Both the position numbers and the translations under genes were made by a program. The notes below the pieces were generated by a model, which searched no databases, was not told where the DNA came from, and saw only the letters and a program-made list of their open reading frames with translations. A stretch of DNA of 64,000 bases from Occultella gossypii (GTDB taxonomy: Bacteria > Actinomycetota > Actinomycetes > Actinomycetales > Beutenbergiaceae), in the NCBI RefSeq assembly GCF_019947135.1, contig NZ_JAGSHT010000021.1, positions 124,001 through 188,000 of the forward strand, read 5' to 3'. This document shows positions 54,859-62,929 of this stretch, piece after piece. Within the stretch, counting starts at the first letter, position 1. Each line of letters starts with the position of its first letter.

Positions 54859-57837
54859 GTGCTGCAGCTACTCGCTTTGCACCTTCTCGCCGCCGTGGCT
54901 GCGCCTGCCATCATGCGGCGGTTCGGTCGCAAGGGGTTCCTGCCGCTGGCGTTGGTGCCCGGGTCGGCGGCGGTGTGGGCGGTGGCCAACACGGGAGCCG
55001 TGCTGGACGGGCGGGGTCCGACGCTGGACGTCTCATGGATCCCGGCGCTGGACATGTCGCTGGCCTTCCGGCTGGACGTCCTCTCCTGGCTGATGGTGAT
55101 CCTCGTCGGCGGCGTCGGCGCGATCGTGCTCGGCTACTGCGCCTGGTACTTCGCGTCCGGGGCGAAGTTCCTGGGCCGGTTCGCCGGGGTGTTCGTCGCG
55201 TTCGCCGGGGCCATGCTCGGGCTCGTCACCACGGACAACACGCTCGTCCTGTACGTGTTCTGGGAGCTCACCACGGTGTTCTCCTACCTGCTGATCGGTC
55301 ACTACTTCGACCGCAAGGGTGCTCGCCGGGCGGCGATGCAGGCGATCATCGTGACGACCCTCGGCGGCCTCGCGATGCTGTTCGGCTTCCTCATCCTCGG
55401 TGCGGCCGAGGGCGGCTCCTACGTGATCTCCGAGCTGATCGCGAATCCGCCGCTCGATGGCAGCGCGCTGGTGACCGCCGGGATCGTGATGGTCCTGGTC
55501 GGTGCGATCAGCAAGTCGGCGCTCGTACCGTTCCACTTCTGGCTCCCCGGTGCGATGGCCGCACCCACCCCGGTGAGCGCCTACCTGCACGCCGCGGCGA
55601 TGGTGAAGGCCGGTGTGTACCTGGTGGCCCGGTTCGCCCCCGGATTCGCCGAGGTCGGCTTGTGGCAGTGGATGATCCTGCTCACCGGTGGCGCGACGAT
55701 GATCCTCGGCGGCTACCGTGCGCTGCGGCAGCACGACCTGAAGCTGCTGCTCGCGTTCGGCACCGTCAGCCAGCTCGGCTTCCTGATCCTCCTGGTCGGG
55801 CAGGCCGACCGGGCCATCGCGCTCGCCGGGCTCGCCCTCATCGGGGCGCACGCCATGTTCAAGGCGACCCTGTTCCTGACCGTCGGCGTCATCGATGCCG
55901 CCGCCGGCACCCGTGACCTGCGCCAGCTCTCCGGGCTCGCCAAACACCTGCCCTGGGCCACCGTGCCCGGCGTGCTCGCCACGTTCTCGATGGTGGGCCT
56001 GCCACCGTTCGCCGGGTACGTCGGCAAGGAGGCCGCCCTCGAGGCCCTCGTCCACAGCGACGATCCGATGACCTTCGCGCTGCTCGTGATCGTCGTGATC
56101 GGGTCGATCCTCACGTTCGCCTACGGGATGCGTTTCCTCTGGGGCGCGTTCGCCCGGAAGAAGGGCGTCGAGGACACCCCGGTGGACAAGGAGGCGGCTG
56201 GCCTCTACATCGCGCCCAATGTGCTCGCCTTCGCCGGCCTCGTCGCAGGCCTGTTCCCGGTGGCCGGCGAGACGTTGCTGGCGCCGTACGCGGACACCTA
56301 CCCGGTGGGCGAACCCGGGCACCTGACCCTGTGGGGCGGATTCGGGACCCCGCTGTTGCTGACCGGGGTGATCATCGTCGGCGGGGTGCTGCTGATGCTG
56401 GCCCGGCGCGGGGTCGAGCGGGTCCAGGAAGTGGTCTCGGTCGGACCGGACGCGGACCGGACCTACCGGGGCACGATGCGCCGGCTGGACAGCGTGTCCG
56501 TTGCGGTGACCTCGATCACCCAGCGTGGTTCGCTGCCCGTGTACCTGGCGCTGATCCTGCTCACCACCGTGGTGATGATCTGGACGTCCGTCTATGCAGG
56601 GGGCCTGCGCATCGGCGCGGTGAAGCCCTGGGACTACCCGGTCCAGGCGGGCGTCGCCATCGTGGTCGCGGTCGCGGCCTTCCTCACCGCCCGGGCCCGC
56701 CGCCGGCTGAAGGCCGTGGTGCTGCTCGGCATCACCGGCTACGGCGTGGTCCTGCTGTTCGCGCTGCACGGCGCACCCGACCTGGCCCTGACACAGGCCC
56801 TCGTGGAGACCATCACCCTGGTGGTGTTCATCCTGGTGCTGCGGCGCCTGCCGGCCTACTACTCGAACCGGCCACTGAAGGCGAGCCGGTGGTGGCGCGC
56901 CATCCTGGCGATCGCGGTCGGGCTGACCGTCACGTTCGTGGCGCTGGTGATCCCGAATGCGCGGGTCACCGACAGCATCGCCGAACTGTTCCCCGAGGAG
57001 GCCTACAACTACGGCTACGGCAGGAACATCGTCAACGTCACCCTCGTCGACATCCGCGCCTGGGACACCATGGGTGAGATCTCGGTGCTGCTGGTGGCGG
57101 CGACCGGCGTCGCGTCCCTGGTCTTCCTGCGGGCCCGCGCCGGCCGCGTCGAGCGGATCCGTGACCATGACATGGACCGCGGCTCGGTGTGGGCCAGCGA
57201 CGCCCCGGGTGACGACGCGCTGGTGCGGCAGGGGCGGACCATCCCGGTGCGCAGCACCCGCAACCGGCGCTGGATCAGCGCCGGCGTCGCCCTCGCGCCG
57301 CACCGCCGGTCGGTGATCTTCGAGGTCGCCACCCGGCTGATCTTCCACACCATGCTCGTGTTCGCGATCTACCTGCTGTTCGCCGGGCACAACTCCCCCG
57401 GCGGCGGGTTCGTGGCCGGCCTGGTGGCCGGCATCGCGCTCACGGTGCGCTACCTGGCCGGCGGCCGGTACGAGCTCGGTGAGGCTGCACCGGTGCTGCC
57501 CGGTCTGCTCCTGGGCAGCGGCCTGTTCCTGTCCGCCGGCGCCGGGGCGGTGCCACTCGCCTTCGGCGGCGTCGTGCTGCAGTCCGTGGTCATCGACATC
57601 CCCCTCGGCTACCTCGGTGACGTGCACCTGGTCACCACGCTGTTCTTCGACATCGGCGTGTTCCTCGTGGTCGTCGGCCTGATGCTGGACATCCTGCGCT
57701 CGCTCGGCGCCGAGGTGGACCGCCAGGGCGAGGCGGAGGGCAGGGCGGTGCCGGACGTCGCCCACGACTCCCCACGATCCACCGCCGACGATGCCCAGCC
57801 ACTCGAGGACGCCCTCACCGGGGGAGGTGCACCGTGA
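54859..57837 (+). CDS. mnhA: Na+/H+ antiporter subunit MnhA/MrpA with fused MnhB domain
   Basis: The 992-residue membrane protein is the large actinobacterial form in which MrpA and MrpB are fused. Residues 1 to about 500 form the NADH-dehydrogenase-ND5-like antiporter core with conserved charged residues in YVFWELTTVFSYLL and GAISKSALVPFHFWLPGAM. A DUF4040/MrpA C-terminal part follows (about 560-680). The MnhB region is about 810-940: FHTMLVFAIYLLFAGHNSPGGGF. It exchanges cytoplasmic sodium for protons, giving pH and salt resistance. The GTG start follows CAGGAGCGGAC. The next five genes are mnhC to mnhG, overlapping by four bases each except as noted. Confidence 0.95.
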   Translation: MLQLLALHLLAAVAAPAIMRRFGRKGFLPLALVPGSAAVWAVANTGAVLDGRGPTLDVSWIPALDMSLAFRLDVLSWLMVILVGGVGAIVLGYCAWYFASGAKFLGRFAGVFVAFAGAMLGLVTTDNTLVLYVFWELTTVFSYLLIGHYFDRKGARRAAMQAIIVTTLGGLAMLFGFLILGAAEGGSYVISELIANPPLDGSALVTAGIVMVLVGAISKSALVPFHFWLPGAMAAPTPVSAYLHAAAMVKAGVYLVARFAPGFAEVGLWQWMILLTGGATMILGGYRALRQHDLKLLLAFGTVSQLGFLILLVGQADRAIALAGLALIGAHAMFKATLFLTVGVIDAAAGTRDLRQLSGLAKHLPWATVPGVLATFSMVGLPPFAGYVGKEAALEALVHSDDPMTFALLVIVVIGSILTFAYGMRFLWGAFARKKGVEDTPVDKEAAGLYIAPNVLAFAGLVAGLFPVAGETLLAPYADTYPVGEPGHLTLWGGFGTPLLLTGVIIVGGVLLMLARRGVERVQEVVSVGPDADRTYRGTMRRLDSVSVAVTSITQRGSLPVYLALILLTTVVMIWTSVYAGGLRIGAVKPWDYPVQAGVAIVVAVAAFLTARARRRLKAVVLLGITGYGVVLLFALHGAPDLALTQALVETITLVVFILVLRRLPAYYSNRPLKASRWWRAILAIAVGLTVTFVALVIPNARVTDSIAELFPEEAYNYGYGRNIVNVTLVDIRAWDTMGEISVLLVAATGVASLVFLRARAGRVERIRDHDMDRGSVWASDAPGDDALVRQGRTIPVRSTRNRRWISAGVALAPHRRSVIFEVATRLIFHTMLVFAIYLLFAGHNSPGGGFVAGLVAGIALTVRYLAGGRYELGEAAPVLPGLLLGSGLFLSAGAGAVPLAFGGVVLQSVVIDIPLGYLGDVHLVTTLFFDIGVFLVVVGLMLDILRSLGAEVDRQGEAEGRAVPDVAHDSPRSTADDAQPLEDALTGGGAP

Positions 57838-58355
57838 TCGACATGACGCCCAACGTCACGCTCGCGATCGTGGTCGGCGTACTGGTCGGCACCGGGGTGT
57901 ACCTGCTCCTGGAACGCAGCCTGTCCCGCGTGATCATCGGGGTGACCCTGATCAGCAACGGCGTCAACGTGCTGATGCTGATCGCCGGGGGAGCGGCCGG
58001 CGGGCCACCGCTCATCGGCAGCGGCCCCCCTGAGGACATGGCCGACCCGTTGCCGCAGGCGATGGTCCTCACCGCGATCGTGATCAACCTCGGTCTGACC
58101 TCGTTCGTGCTCGCGATGGCCTATCGCAGCTGGCAGCTGCACGGCCATGACGAGGTGCAGGACGACCTCGAGGACCGCCGGATCGCGCGCCGCGCCGAGC
58201 GTGGCGCGGTGGACAAGCGGGACGACGACGTCGGCACCAACCTGGCCATCGAGGCCGCCGAGGCGCGCGACGAGACCGAGGAGGTCCCCCTGGTCACCGG
58301 CCACGGGCCCCAGCTCGGCGCCGAGGACGACGACGTGACGGGACGACGATCATGA
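57834..58355 (+). CDS. mnhC: Na+/H+ antiporter subunit MnhC
   Basis: The 173-residue subunit has three membrane helices (NuoK-like): MTPNVTLAIVVGVLVGTGVYL, VIIGVTLISNGVNVLMLIAG and ALTAIVINLGLTSFVLAMAY-type segments. A charged cytoplasmic tail of about 60 residues is longer than usual. The GTG start overlaps the mnhA stop codon (GTGA). It assembles with MnhA, D, E, F and G into the Mrp complex. Confidence 0.93.
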   Translation: MIDMTPNVTLAIVVGVLVGTGVYLLLERSLSRVIIGVTLISNGVNVLMLIAGGAAGGPPLIGSGPPEDMADPLPQAMVLTAIVINLGLTSFVLAMAYRSWQLHGHDEVQDDLEDRRIARRAERGAVDKRDDDVGTNLAIEAAEARDETEEVPLVTGHGPQLGAEDDDVTGRRS

Positions 58356-59890
58356 ACTGGCTCGTTCCGTTGCCCGTGGTGATCCCGCTGATCGCGGCGG
58401 GCCTGGCCCTGGCCATGTCCCGCCGGCCACGGGTGCAGGGTGCGATCTCCGTCGCCGCCCTGAGCCTGGTCCTCGCCGTGGCCGTCGGCCTCATCTTCGT
58501 CACTCACACCCAGGGTCCGCAGGTGGTCAACGTCGGCGGCTGGTCCGCCCCGGTCGGAATCGCCCTCGTCGGCGACCGGCTGTCCGCCCTGATGCTGCTC
58601 GTCTCGGCCATCGTGCTGCTCTGCGTGCTCCTGTACTCGCTCGCCCAGGGCATCGCCGACGGCAACGAGGGCGCCCCGGTCGCCATCTATCACCCGACGT
58701 ATCTCGTCCTCGCCGCCGGGGTCGCCAACGCGTTCCTGTCCGGGGACCTGTTCAACCTCTACGTCGGCTTCGAGATCCTCCTCGCGGCCTCGTTCGTGCT
58801 GCTCACCCTCGGCGGCACCGGCGAACGGATCCGGGCCGGGTCGATCTACGTGATCGTCTCGCTGCTGTCCTCGATCCTGTTCCTGATCGCAATCGCGATG
58901 ATCTACGCGGCCACCGGAACGCTGAACCTCGCCCAGTTGTCCGAGCGGCTGCTCGACATCGACCCCGGGGTCCGCCTGGTCCTGCAGGTGATGCTGCTGA
59001 TGGGCTTCGCGATCAAGGCCGCGGTGTTCCCGCTCTCGGCCTGGCTGCCTGACTCCTACCCGACGGCGCCGGCCCCGGTCACGGCGGTGTTCGCCGGGTT
59101 GCTGACCAAGGTCGGCGTGTACGCGATCATCCGGATGCAGACCCTGCTGTTCACCGATGGCGCCCTGGACACAGTGCTCATGTGGGCGGCCCTGCTGACC
59201 ATGCTGGTGGGCATCATCGGCGCGGTGGCCCAGGACGACATCAAGCGGTTGTTGTCCTTCACCCTGGTCAGTCACATCGGCTACATGATCTTCGGGATCT
59301 CACTGGCGAACCAGACCGGGCTGTCCTCCGCCATCTTCTACGTCGCCCACCACATCACCGTGCAGACAGCGCTGTTCCTGGTCGCGGGCCTCATCGAGCG
59401 CCGCGGTGGCACCACCTCGCTGGAGAAACTCGGCAGCCTGGGCAAACTCGCCCCGGCGCTCGCGATCCTGTTCTTCGTGCCCGCCATGAACCTCGCCGGG
59501 ATCCCGCCGATGTCCGGCTTCCTCGGCAAGGTCGGCCTGCTCCAGGCGGGCCTGGAACTCGGGTCGTCGCTGGCCCTCGCGACCGTTGCCGCCGGCCTGC
59601 TCACGTCTCTGCTGACCCTGTACGCGGTGGTCAAGGCCTGGAACAAGGCGTTCTGGCAGGATGCCCCCGAGAAGTTGCCCAACGAGAGCACGCCGCGCTC
59701 GATGTTCGGGCCCACCGCCGTCCTGGCCACCCTCGGTGTGCTGTTCGCCGTGATCGGAGGCCCGTTGTACAACTACACCGATGCCGCCGCCCGGGACCTG
59801 CAGGCGCAGACCCCCTACATCGATGCGGTCCTGGTCCATGGTGACCGCGGCGAGGGCGACTCCGACGCGGCCGGGGGTGACGACGGATGA
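58352..59890 (+). CDS. mnhD: Na+/H+ antiporter subunit MnhD
   Basis: The 512-residue protein is the second proton-translocating, NuoN/M-like subunit with about 14 helices. Conserved residues include the glutamate in LYVGFEILLAASFVLL and the lysines in GFAIKAAVFPLSAWLPDSYP and TKVGVYAIIRMQTL. It overlaps mnhC and mnhE by four bases each (ATGA). It is needed with MnhA for ion exchange. Confidence 0.95.
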   Translation: MNWLVPLPVVIPLIAAGLALAMSRRPRVQGAISVAALSLVLAVAVGLIFVTHTQGPQVVNVGGWSAPVGIALVGDRLSALMLLVSAIVLLCVLLYSLAQGIADGNEGAPVAIYHPTYLVLAAGVANAFLSGDLFNLYVGFEILLAASFVLLTLGGTGERIRAGSIYVIVSLLSSILFLIAIAMIYAATGTLNLAQLSERLLDIDPGVRLVLQVMLLMGFAIKAAVFPLSAWLPDSYPTAPAPVTAVFAGLLTKVGVYAIIRMQTLLFTDGALDTVLMWAALLTMLVGIIGAVAQDDIKRLLSFTLVSHIGYMIFGISLANQTGLSSAIFYVAHHITVQTALFLVAGLIERRGGTTSLEKLGSLGKLAPALAILFFVPAMNLAGIPPMSGFLGKVGLLQAGLELGSSLALATVAAGLLTSLLTLYAVVKAWNKAFWQDAPEKLPNESTPRSMFGPTAVLATLGVLFAVIGGPLYNYTDAAARDLQAQTPYIDAVLVHGDRGEGDSDAAGGDDG

Positions 59891-60522
59891 GGGCGGGCGG
59901 ACCGCGCACGTGGCTCGAGAAGTTCCCGATGGTGTTGTGGCTGACGGCATTGTGGGTGCTGTTCTGGGGCGAGCTGAGCCTGGCGAACGTGCTCGTGGGT
60001 GTGCTCATCGGGCTGTTCGTCATGACGGTCATGCCGATGCCCCGGATCGGCTTCGAGGGCCGGGTTTCCGTCATCGGCACCGCGATCCTGCTGGGGAAGT
60101 TCGCCGTGGACGTCGCGATGGCGTCCGTGCAGGTGGCAGGGCAGGCCCTGCGGTTCGGGCGAGACCCGCACGGCGCCGTGATCCGGGTGCCACTGCGCGG
60201 GCACTCCGACCTGTTCCTGACCCTGACCGCGGTGCTGTGTTCGCTCGTACCCGGTTCCATCATCGTGGAGGCCCACCGGCTCTCTGGCACCCTGTACGTG
60301 CACATCCTGGACGTGCCCACCGTGGGCGGGGTCGAGAAGGCGAAGGCCGACGTGCTCGCCCAGGAGCGGCGCGTGCTCTACGCGCTCGCGACGGACGCCG
60401 ACATCGCCGAGGCGGGCCTGCCGCCCCGGCCGTGGAAGCGGAGCCGCGGCAACAGACCGAACGCAGCCTCCGCCGTCGACAATGGCCGTCCCACCGACGG
60501 CGAAGGGACGGTGACCCGATGA
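59887..60522 (+). CDS. mnhE: Na+/H+ antiporter subunit MnhE
   Basis: The 211-residue protein has two or three N-terminal membrane helices (FPMVLWLTALWVLFWGELSL, ANVLVGVLIGLFVMTVMPMP) and a cytoplasmic ferredoxin-like domain containing TLTAVLCSLVPGSIIVEAH and LYVHILDVP, as in MnhE. The C terminus is basic. It overlaps mnhD and mnhF by four bases. Confidence 0.93.
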   Translation: MRAGGPRTWLEKFPMVLWLTALWVLFWGELSLANVLVGVLIGLFVMTVMPMPRIGFEGRVSVIGTAILLGKFAVDVAMASVQVAGQALRFGRDPHGAVIRVPLRGHSDLFLTLTAVLCSLVPGSIIVEAHRLSGTLYVHILDVPTVGGVEKAKADVLAQERRVLYALATDADIAEAGLPPRPWKRSRGNRPNAASAVDNGRPTDGEGTVTR

Positions 60523-60860
60523 GTGTGGGTGTGCTGATCACGTGTGGGGTGTTGCTCACGGCCGCGGCGATACTTGCCATGAGCCGGGTCGAGCGCGGGC
60601 CGAGCATGCTCGACCGGATCGTGGCGATCGACGTGATGGTGGCTGCGATCATCGGATGCCTGGCGATCCTGTCCGCGTGGTCCGGCCGGGTGGACCTGGT
60701 GCCCGTCCTCATGGTGCTCGCGCTCGTCGGGTTCGTCGGGTCGGTGACGCTGGCCCGGTTCGCCGCCGCGGAGCCCGACGAGGAGCGCCGCATCCTCACT
60801 CCTGAGGAGATCGCCGAGGCCGACGCCAAGGTGCGGGCCGAGCTGGAGGAGGAGTCGTGA
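60519..60860 (+). CDS. mnhF: Na+/H+ antiporter subunit MnhF
   Basis: The 113-residue subunit has three helices (about 4-24, 36-56 and 60-80) and the MnhF hallmark RGPSMLDRIVAIDVMVA. An acidic tail follows. The ATG at 60519 overlaps the mnhE stop (ATGA); longer frames in this phase are shadows of mnhE. Confidence 0.93.
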   Translation: MSVGVLITCGVLLTAAAILAMSRVERGPSMLDRIVAIDVMVAAIIGCLAILSAWSGRVDLVPVLMVLALVGFVGSVTLARFAAAEPDEERRILTPEEIAEADAKVRAELEEES

Positions 60861-61222
60861 ACGTCTCGGACATCGCCATGGTCGCCTCCTCGGTGCTCCT
60901 TGTCCTGGGCAGCCTGCTCACCCTGATCGCCGCGATCGGGGTGACCCGGTTCCCGGACCTGCTGGCCCGGATGCACGCCGCGACCAAGCCCCAGGTGCTC
61001 GGCCTGGTGCTCATGATGGCCGGCCTCGCACTCGCGCTCGGCACCTCACAGGTGACCTGGAAGCTCACCCTCGTGGTGCTGTTCCAACTGATCACCGCGC
61101 CCGTGTCGGCGCACATGGTGGGCCGGGCCGGCTACCGCACCGGCAAGGTGCGCTCGGATCTGCTGGTGGTCGACGAACTCACCGATGACCTGCGGGCCGC
61201 GCGCGAGGAGGCGGACCGCTGA
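60857..61222 (+). CDS. mnhG: Na+/H+ antiporter subunit MnhG
   Basis: The 121-residue subunit has three helices and the MnhG signature GVTRFPDLLARMHAATKPQ, followed by VTWKLTLVVLFQLITAPVSAHM. The GTG start overlaps the mnhF stop codon. It closes the Mrp operon; the DUF4235 gene is convergent and ends 45 bp away, and a GGCCAGCTGGCC palindrome lies between. Confidence 0.94.
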   Translation: MNVSDIAMVASSVLLVLGSLLTLIAAIGVTRFPDLLARMHAATKPQVLGLVLMMAGLALALGTSQVTWKLTLVVLFQLITAPVSAHMVGRAGYRTGKVRSDLLVVDELTDDLRAAREEADR

Positions 61223-61267
61223 ACGCGGACGGGCCAGCTGGCCGCAGCTGACCCTGACCCGTTCGGC

Positions 61268-61522
61268 TCAGGCCTTCTCGATGTCCCCGCGTGACATCCA
61301 CTTGCCGGCGGTCCGGGTGGCGAACGTCCGCGCGAACGCGACCACGGCGCCGCTCACCGCCGCGAACACCACCAGCTCGCCGAGGCTGATCTCGCCGTCG
61401 TCCGGGTCGCCCGTGGGCGGCTCGTGCCCGGTGACGCCCTTCCACACCAGGGAGATCAGCTTGTTGGCCGCGAACCCCGCAGCGATGGCGGCGATGGTGG
61501 TCACGATCTTCTGTGCGTTCAT
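61268..61522 (-). CDS. DUF4235 small membrane protein
   Basis: The 84-residue protein has two membrane helices (IVTTIAAIAAGFAANKLISL and LGELVVFAAVSGAVVAFART). An intervening EPPTGDPDD stretch and the C-terminal tail TRTAGKWM complete the common actinobacterial DUF4235 form. Function unknown; it may influence the cell envelope. The start ATG at 61522 has CCAGGAGTG ahead of it on the minus strand. It is convergent with mnhG and divergent from the thiamine riboswitch. Confidence 0.83.
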   Translation of the reverse strand: MNAQKIVTTIAAIAAGFAANKLISLVWKGVTGHEPPTGDPDDGEISLGELVVFAAVSGAVVAFARTFATRTAGKWMSRGDIEKA

Positions 61523-61645
61523 GCGAGCACTCCTGGTGATTGCGGATCGGCTCCGGCCACCCTATCCGGCGCGGACCGGCCCCCGCCCGGCGAGTGGGCA
61601 CCCGGGCACCGGTGCCTCGGCCGCGGTGTACCGTTGGCCCCATAA

Positions 61646-61731
61646 CGACAGGGGAGCGCCACCAGCGCTGAGAGTGCGGCCCGCCGCAGACCCTCGAACC
61701 TGCTCCGGCTAGCACCGGCGAAGGGAGTCGA
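61646..61731 (+). promoter_or_regulatory. TPP riboswitch (THI element)
   Basis: The core motifs of the thiamine pyrophosphate aptamer are present in order: ACAGGGGAGC, GCTGAGAGTG, then CCGCAGACCCTCGAACC, TGCTCCGGCTAGCACCGGCG and the closing AAGGGAG. It precedes the thiB start by about 70 bp. Bound TPP should repress thiB and thiP, most likely at translation because no terminator hairpin with a T-run follows. Confidence 0.95.
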
Positions 61732-61799
61732 GTTCCTCTCCCATGTGGTGTTCACGCACCGCCTGGACCCCTTCTCAATTCCAGTTGAGGAGGACGCAC

Positions 61800-62918
61800 A
61801 TGTTCCACCATGCACGTAGAACCCAGGGCCCGGCGCCCGTGCCGGCCGGGCGCCGTCGCGCCGCGACGGGGCTGGCCGCCCTCGCCGCGGTCGCGCTCGT
61901 CGGCTGCTCCCTCGCCGGTGGCGACGAGGGCGACGGCGGCGCCGACCCGAGCGCGAGCGGCGGCGGTGTCGTACGGGTCGTCACGCACGACTCGTTCAAC
62001 CTCTCCGAGGACCTGATCACGGCGTTCGAGGCCGACACCGGGTACACCCTCGAGTTCAGCGCCCCCGGCGACGGCGGCGCCCTCGTGAACCAGCTGATCC
62101 TCACCAAGGACTCCCCGCTCGGGGACGTCGCGTTCGGCGTCGACAACTCGTTCGCCAGCCGGGCCATCGACGCCGACGTGTTCGAGCCGTACGCACCCGC
62201 GGACCTGCCCGCCAGCGCCGAGCAGTACCTCGCCGACGACGCCGGCTCGCTCACCCCGATCGACGTCGGCGACGTCTGCCTGAACGTGGACCACACCTGG
62301 TTCACCGAGCACGGCATCGCCGAACCGGTCACGCTCGAGGACCTGCTCGCCCCCGAGTACGAGGGCCTGACCGTCGTGTCCAACCCGGCCACCTCCTCAC
62401 CCGGGCTCGCGTTCCTGCTCGCCACCGTCGGCGCGTTCGGCGAGGACGGCTGGGTCGACTACTGGGCGGACCTGTCCGCGAACGGGCTCAAGGTCGTCCA
62501 GGGCTGGTCGGACGCGTACTCGGTGGACTTCTCCGGTTCCACCGGCGCCGGTGCCTACCCGATCGTGCTCTCCTACTCGACGTCGCCGGCGTTCGAGGTG
62601 GCCGAGGGCGAGGACACCGCCCCCACCGGCGCGCTGCTGGACACCTGCTTCCGGCAGGTCGAGTACGCCGGGGTGCTCGCCGGGGCCGAGAACCCCGAGG
62701 GGGCCAGGGCGTTCATCGACTTCCTGCTCACCGAGGCGGTGCAGGCCGACATCCCCGGCCAGATGTACGTCTACCCCGTCGACGACACCGTCGAGCTGCC
62801 CGAGTCCTGGACCACCTTCGCCCCGCTCGCCCCCGAGCCGTTCGAGGTCGCGCCCGAGGACATCGCCGCGAACCGGGACGCCTGGATCCAGACCTGGACC
62901 GACACGGTGATCGGCTGA
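61800..62918 (+). CDS. thiB: thiamine ABC transporter substrate-binding lipoprotein
   Basis: The 372-residue protein has a lipobox (ALVGC, cysteine at about residue 39) and a periplasmic-binding-protein fold: VVRVVTHDSFNLSEDLITAF at the start, then GDVAFGVDNSFASRAI, DVCLNVDHTWF, VVSNPATSSPGLAFLLATVG, and DYWADLSANGLKVVQGWSDA. This is typical of ThiB/TbpA thiamine-binding proteins. The ATG at 61800 has the strong ribosome binding site GAGGAGGACGC. It lies under the TPP riboswitch and upstream of the permease, so it imports thiamine when TPP is low. Confidence 0.95.
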   Translation: MFHHARRTQGPAPVPAGRRRAATGLAALAAVALVGCSLAGGDEGDGGADPSASGGGVVRVVTHDSFNLSEDLITAFEADTGYTLEFSAPGDGGALVNQLILTKDSPLGDVAFGVDNSFASRAIDADVFEPYAPADLPASAEQYLADDAGSLTPIDVGDVCLNVDHTWFTEHGIAEPVTLEDLLAPEYEGLTVVSNPATSSPGLAFLLATVGAFGEDGWVDYWADLSANGLKVVQGWSDAYSVDFSGSTGAGAYPIVLSYSTSPAFEVAEGEDTAPTGALLDTCFRQVEYAGVLAGAENPEGARAFIDFLLTEAVQADIPGQMYVYPVDDTVELPESWTTFAPLAPEPFEVAPEDIAANRDAWIQTWTDTVIG

Positions 62919-62929
62919 GGATCGCATCG

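Noticed and set aside
55033-57765. A 910-codon reading frame antisense to mnhA, and similar long antisense frames elsewhere
   Set aside because: High GC content leaves few stops in the complementary frames; products are His/Asp/Gln- or Arg-rich with no family features and oppose clearly real genes.
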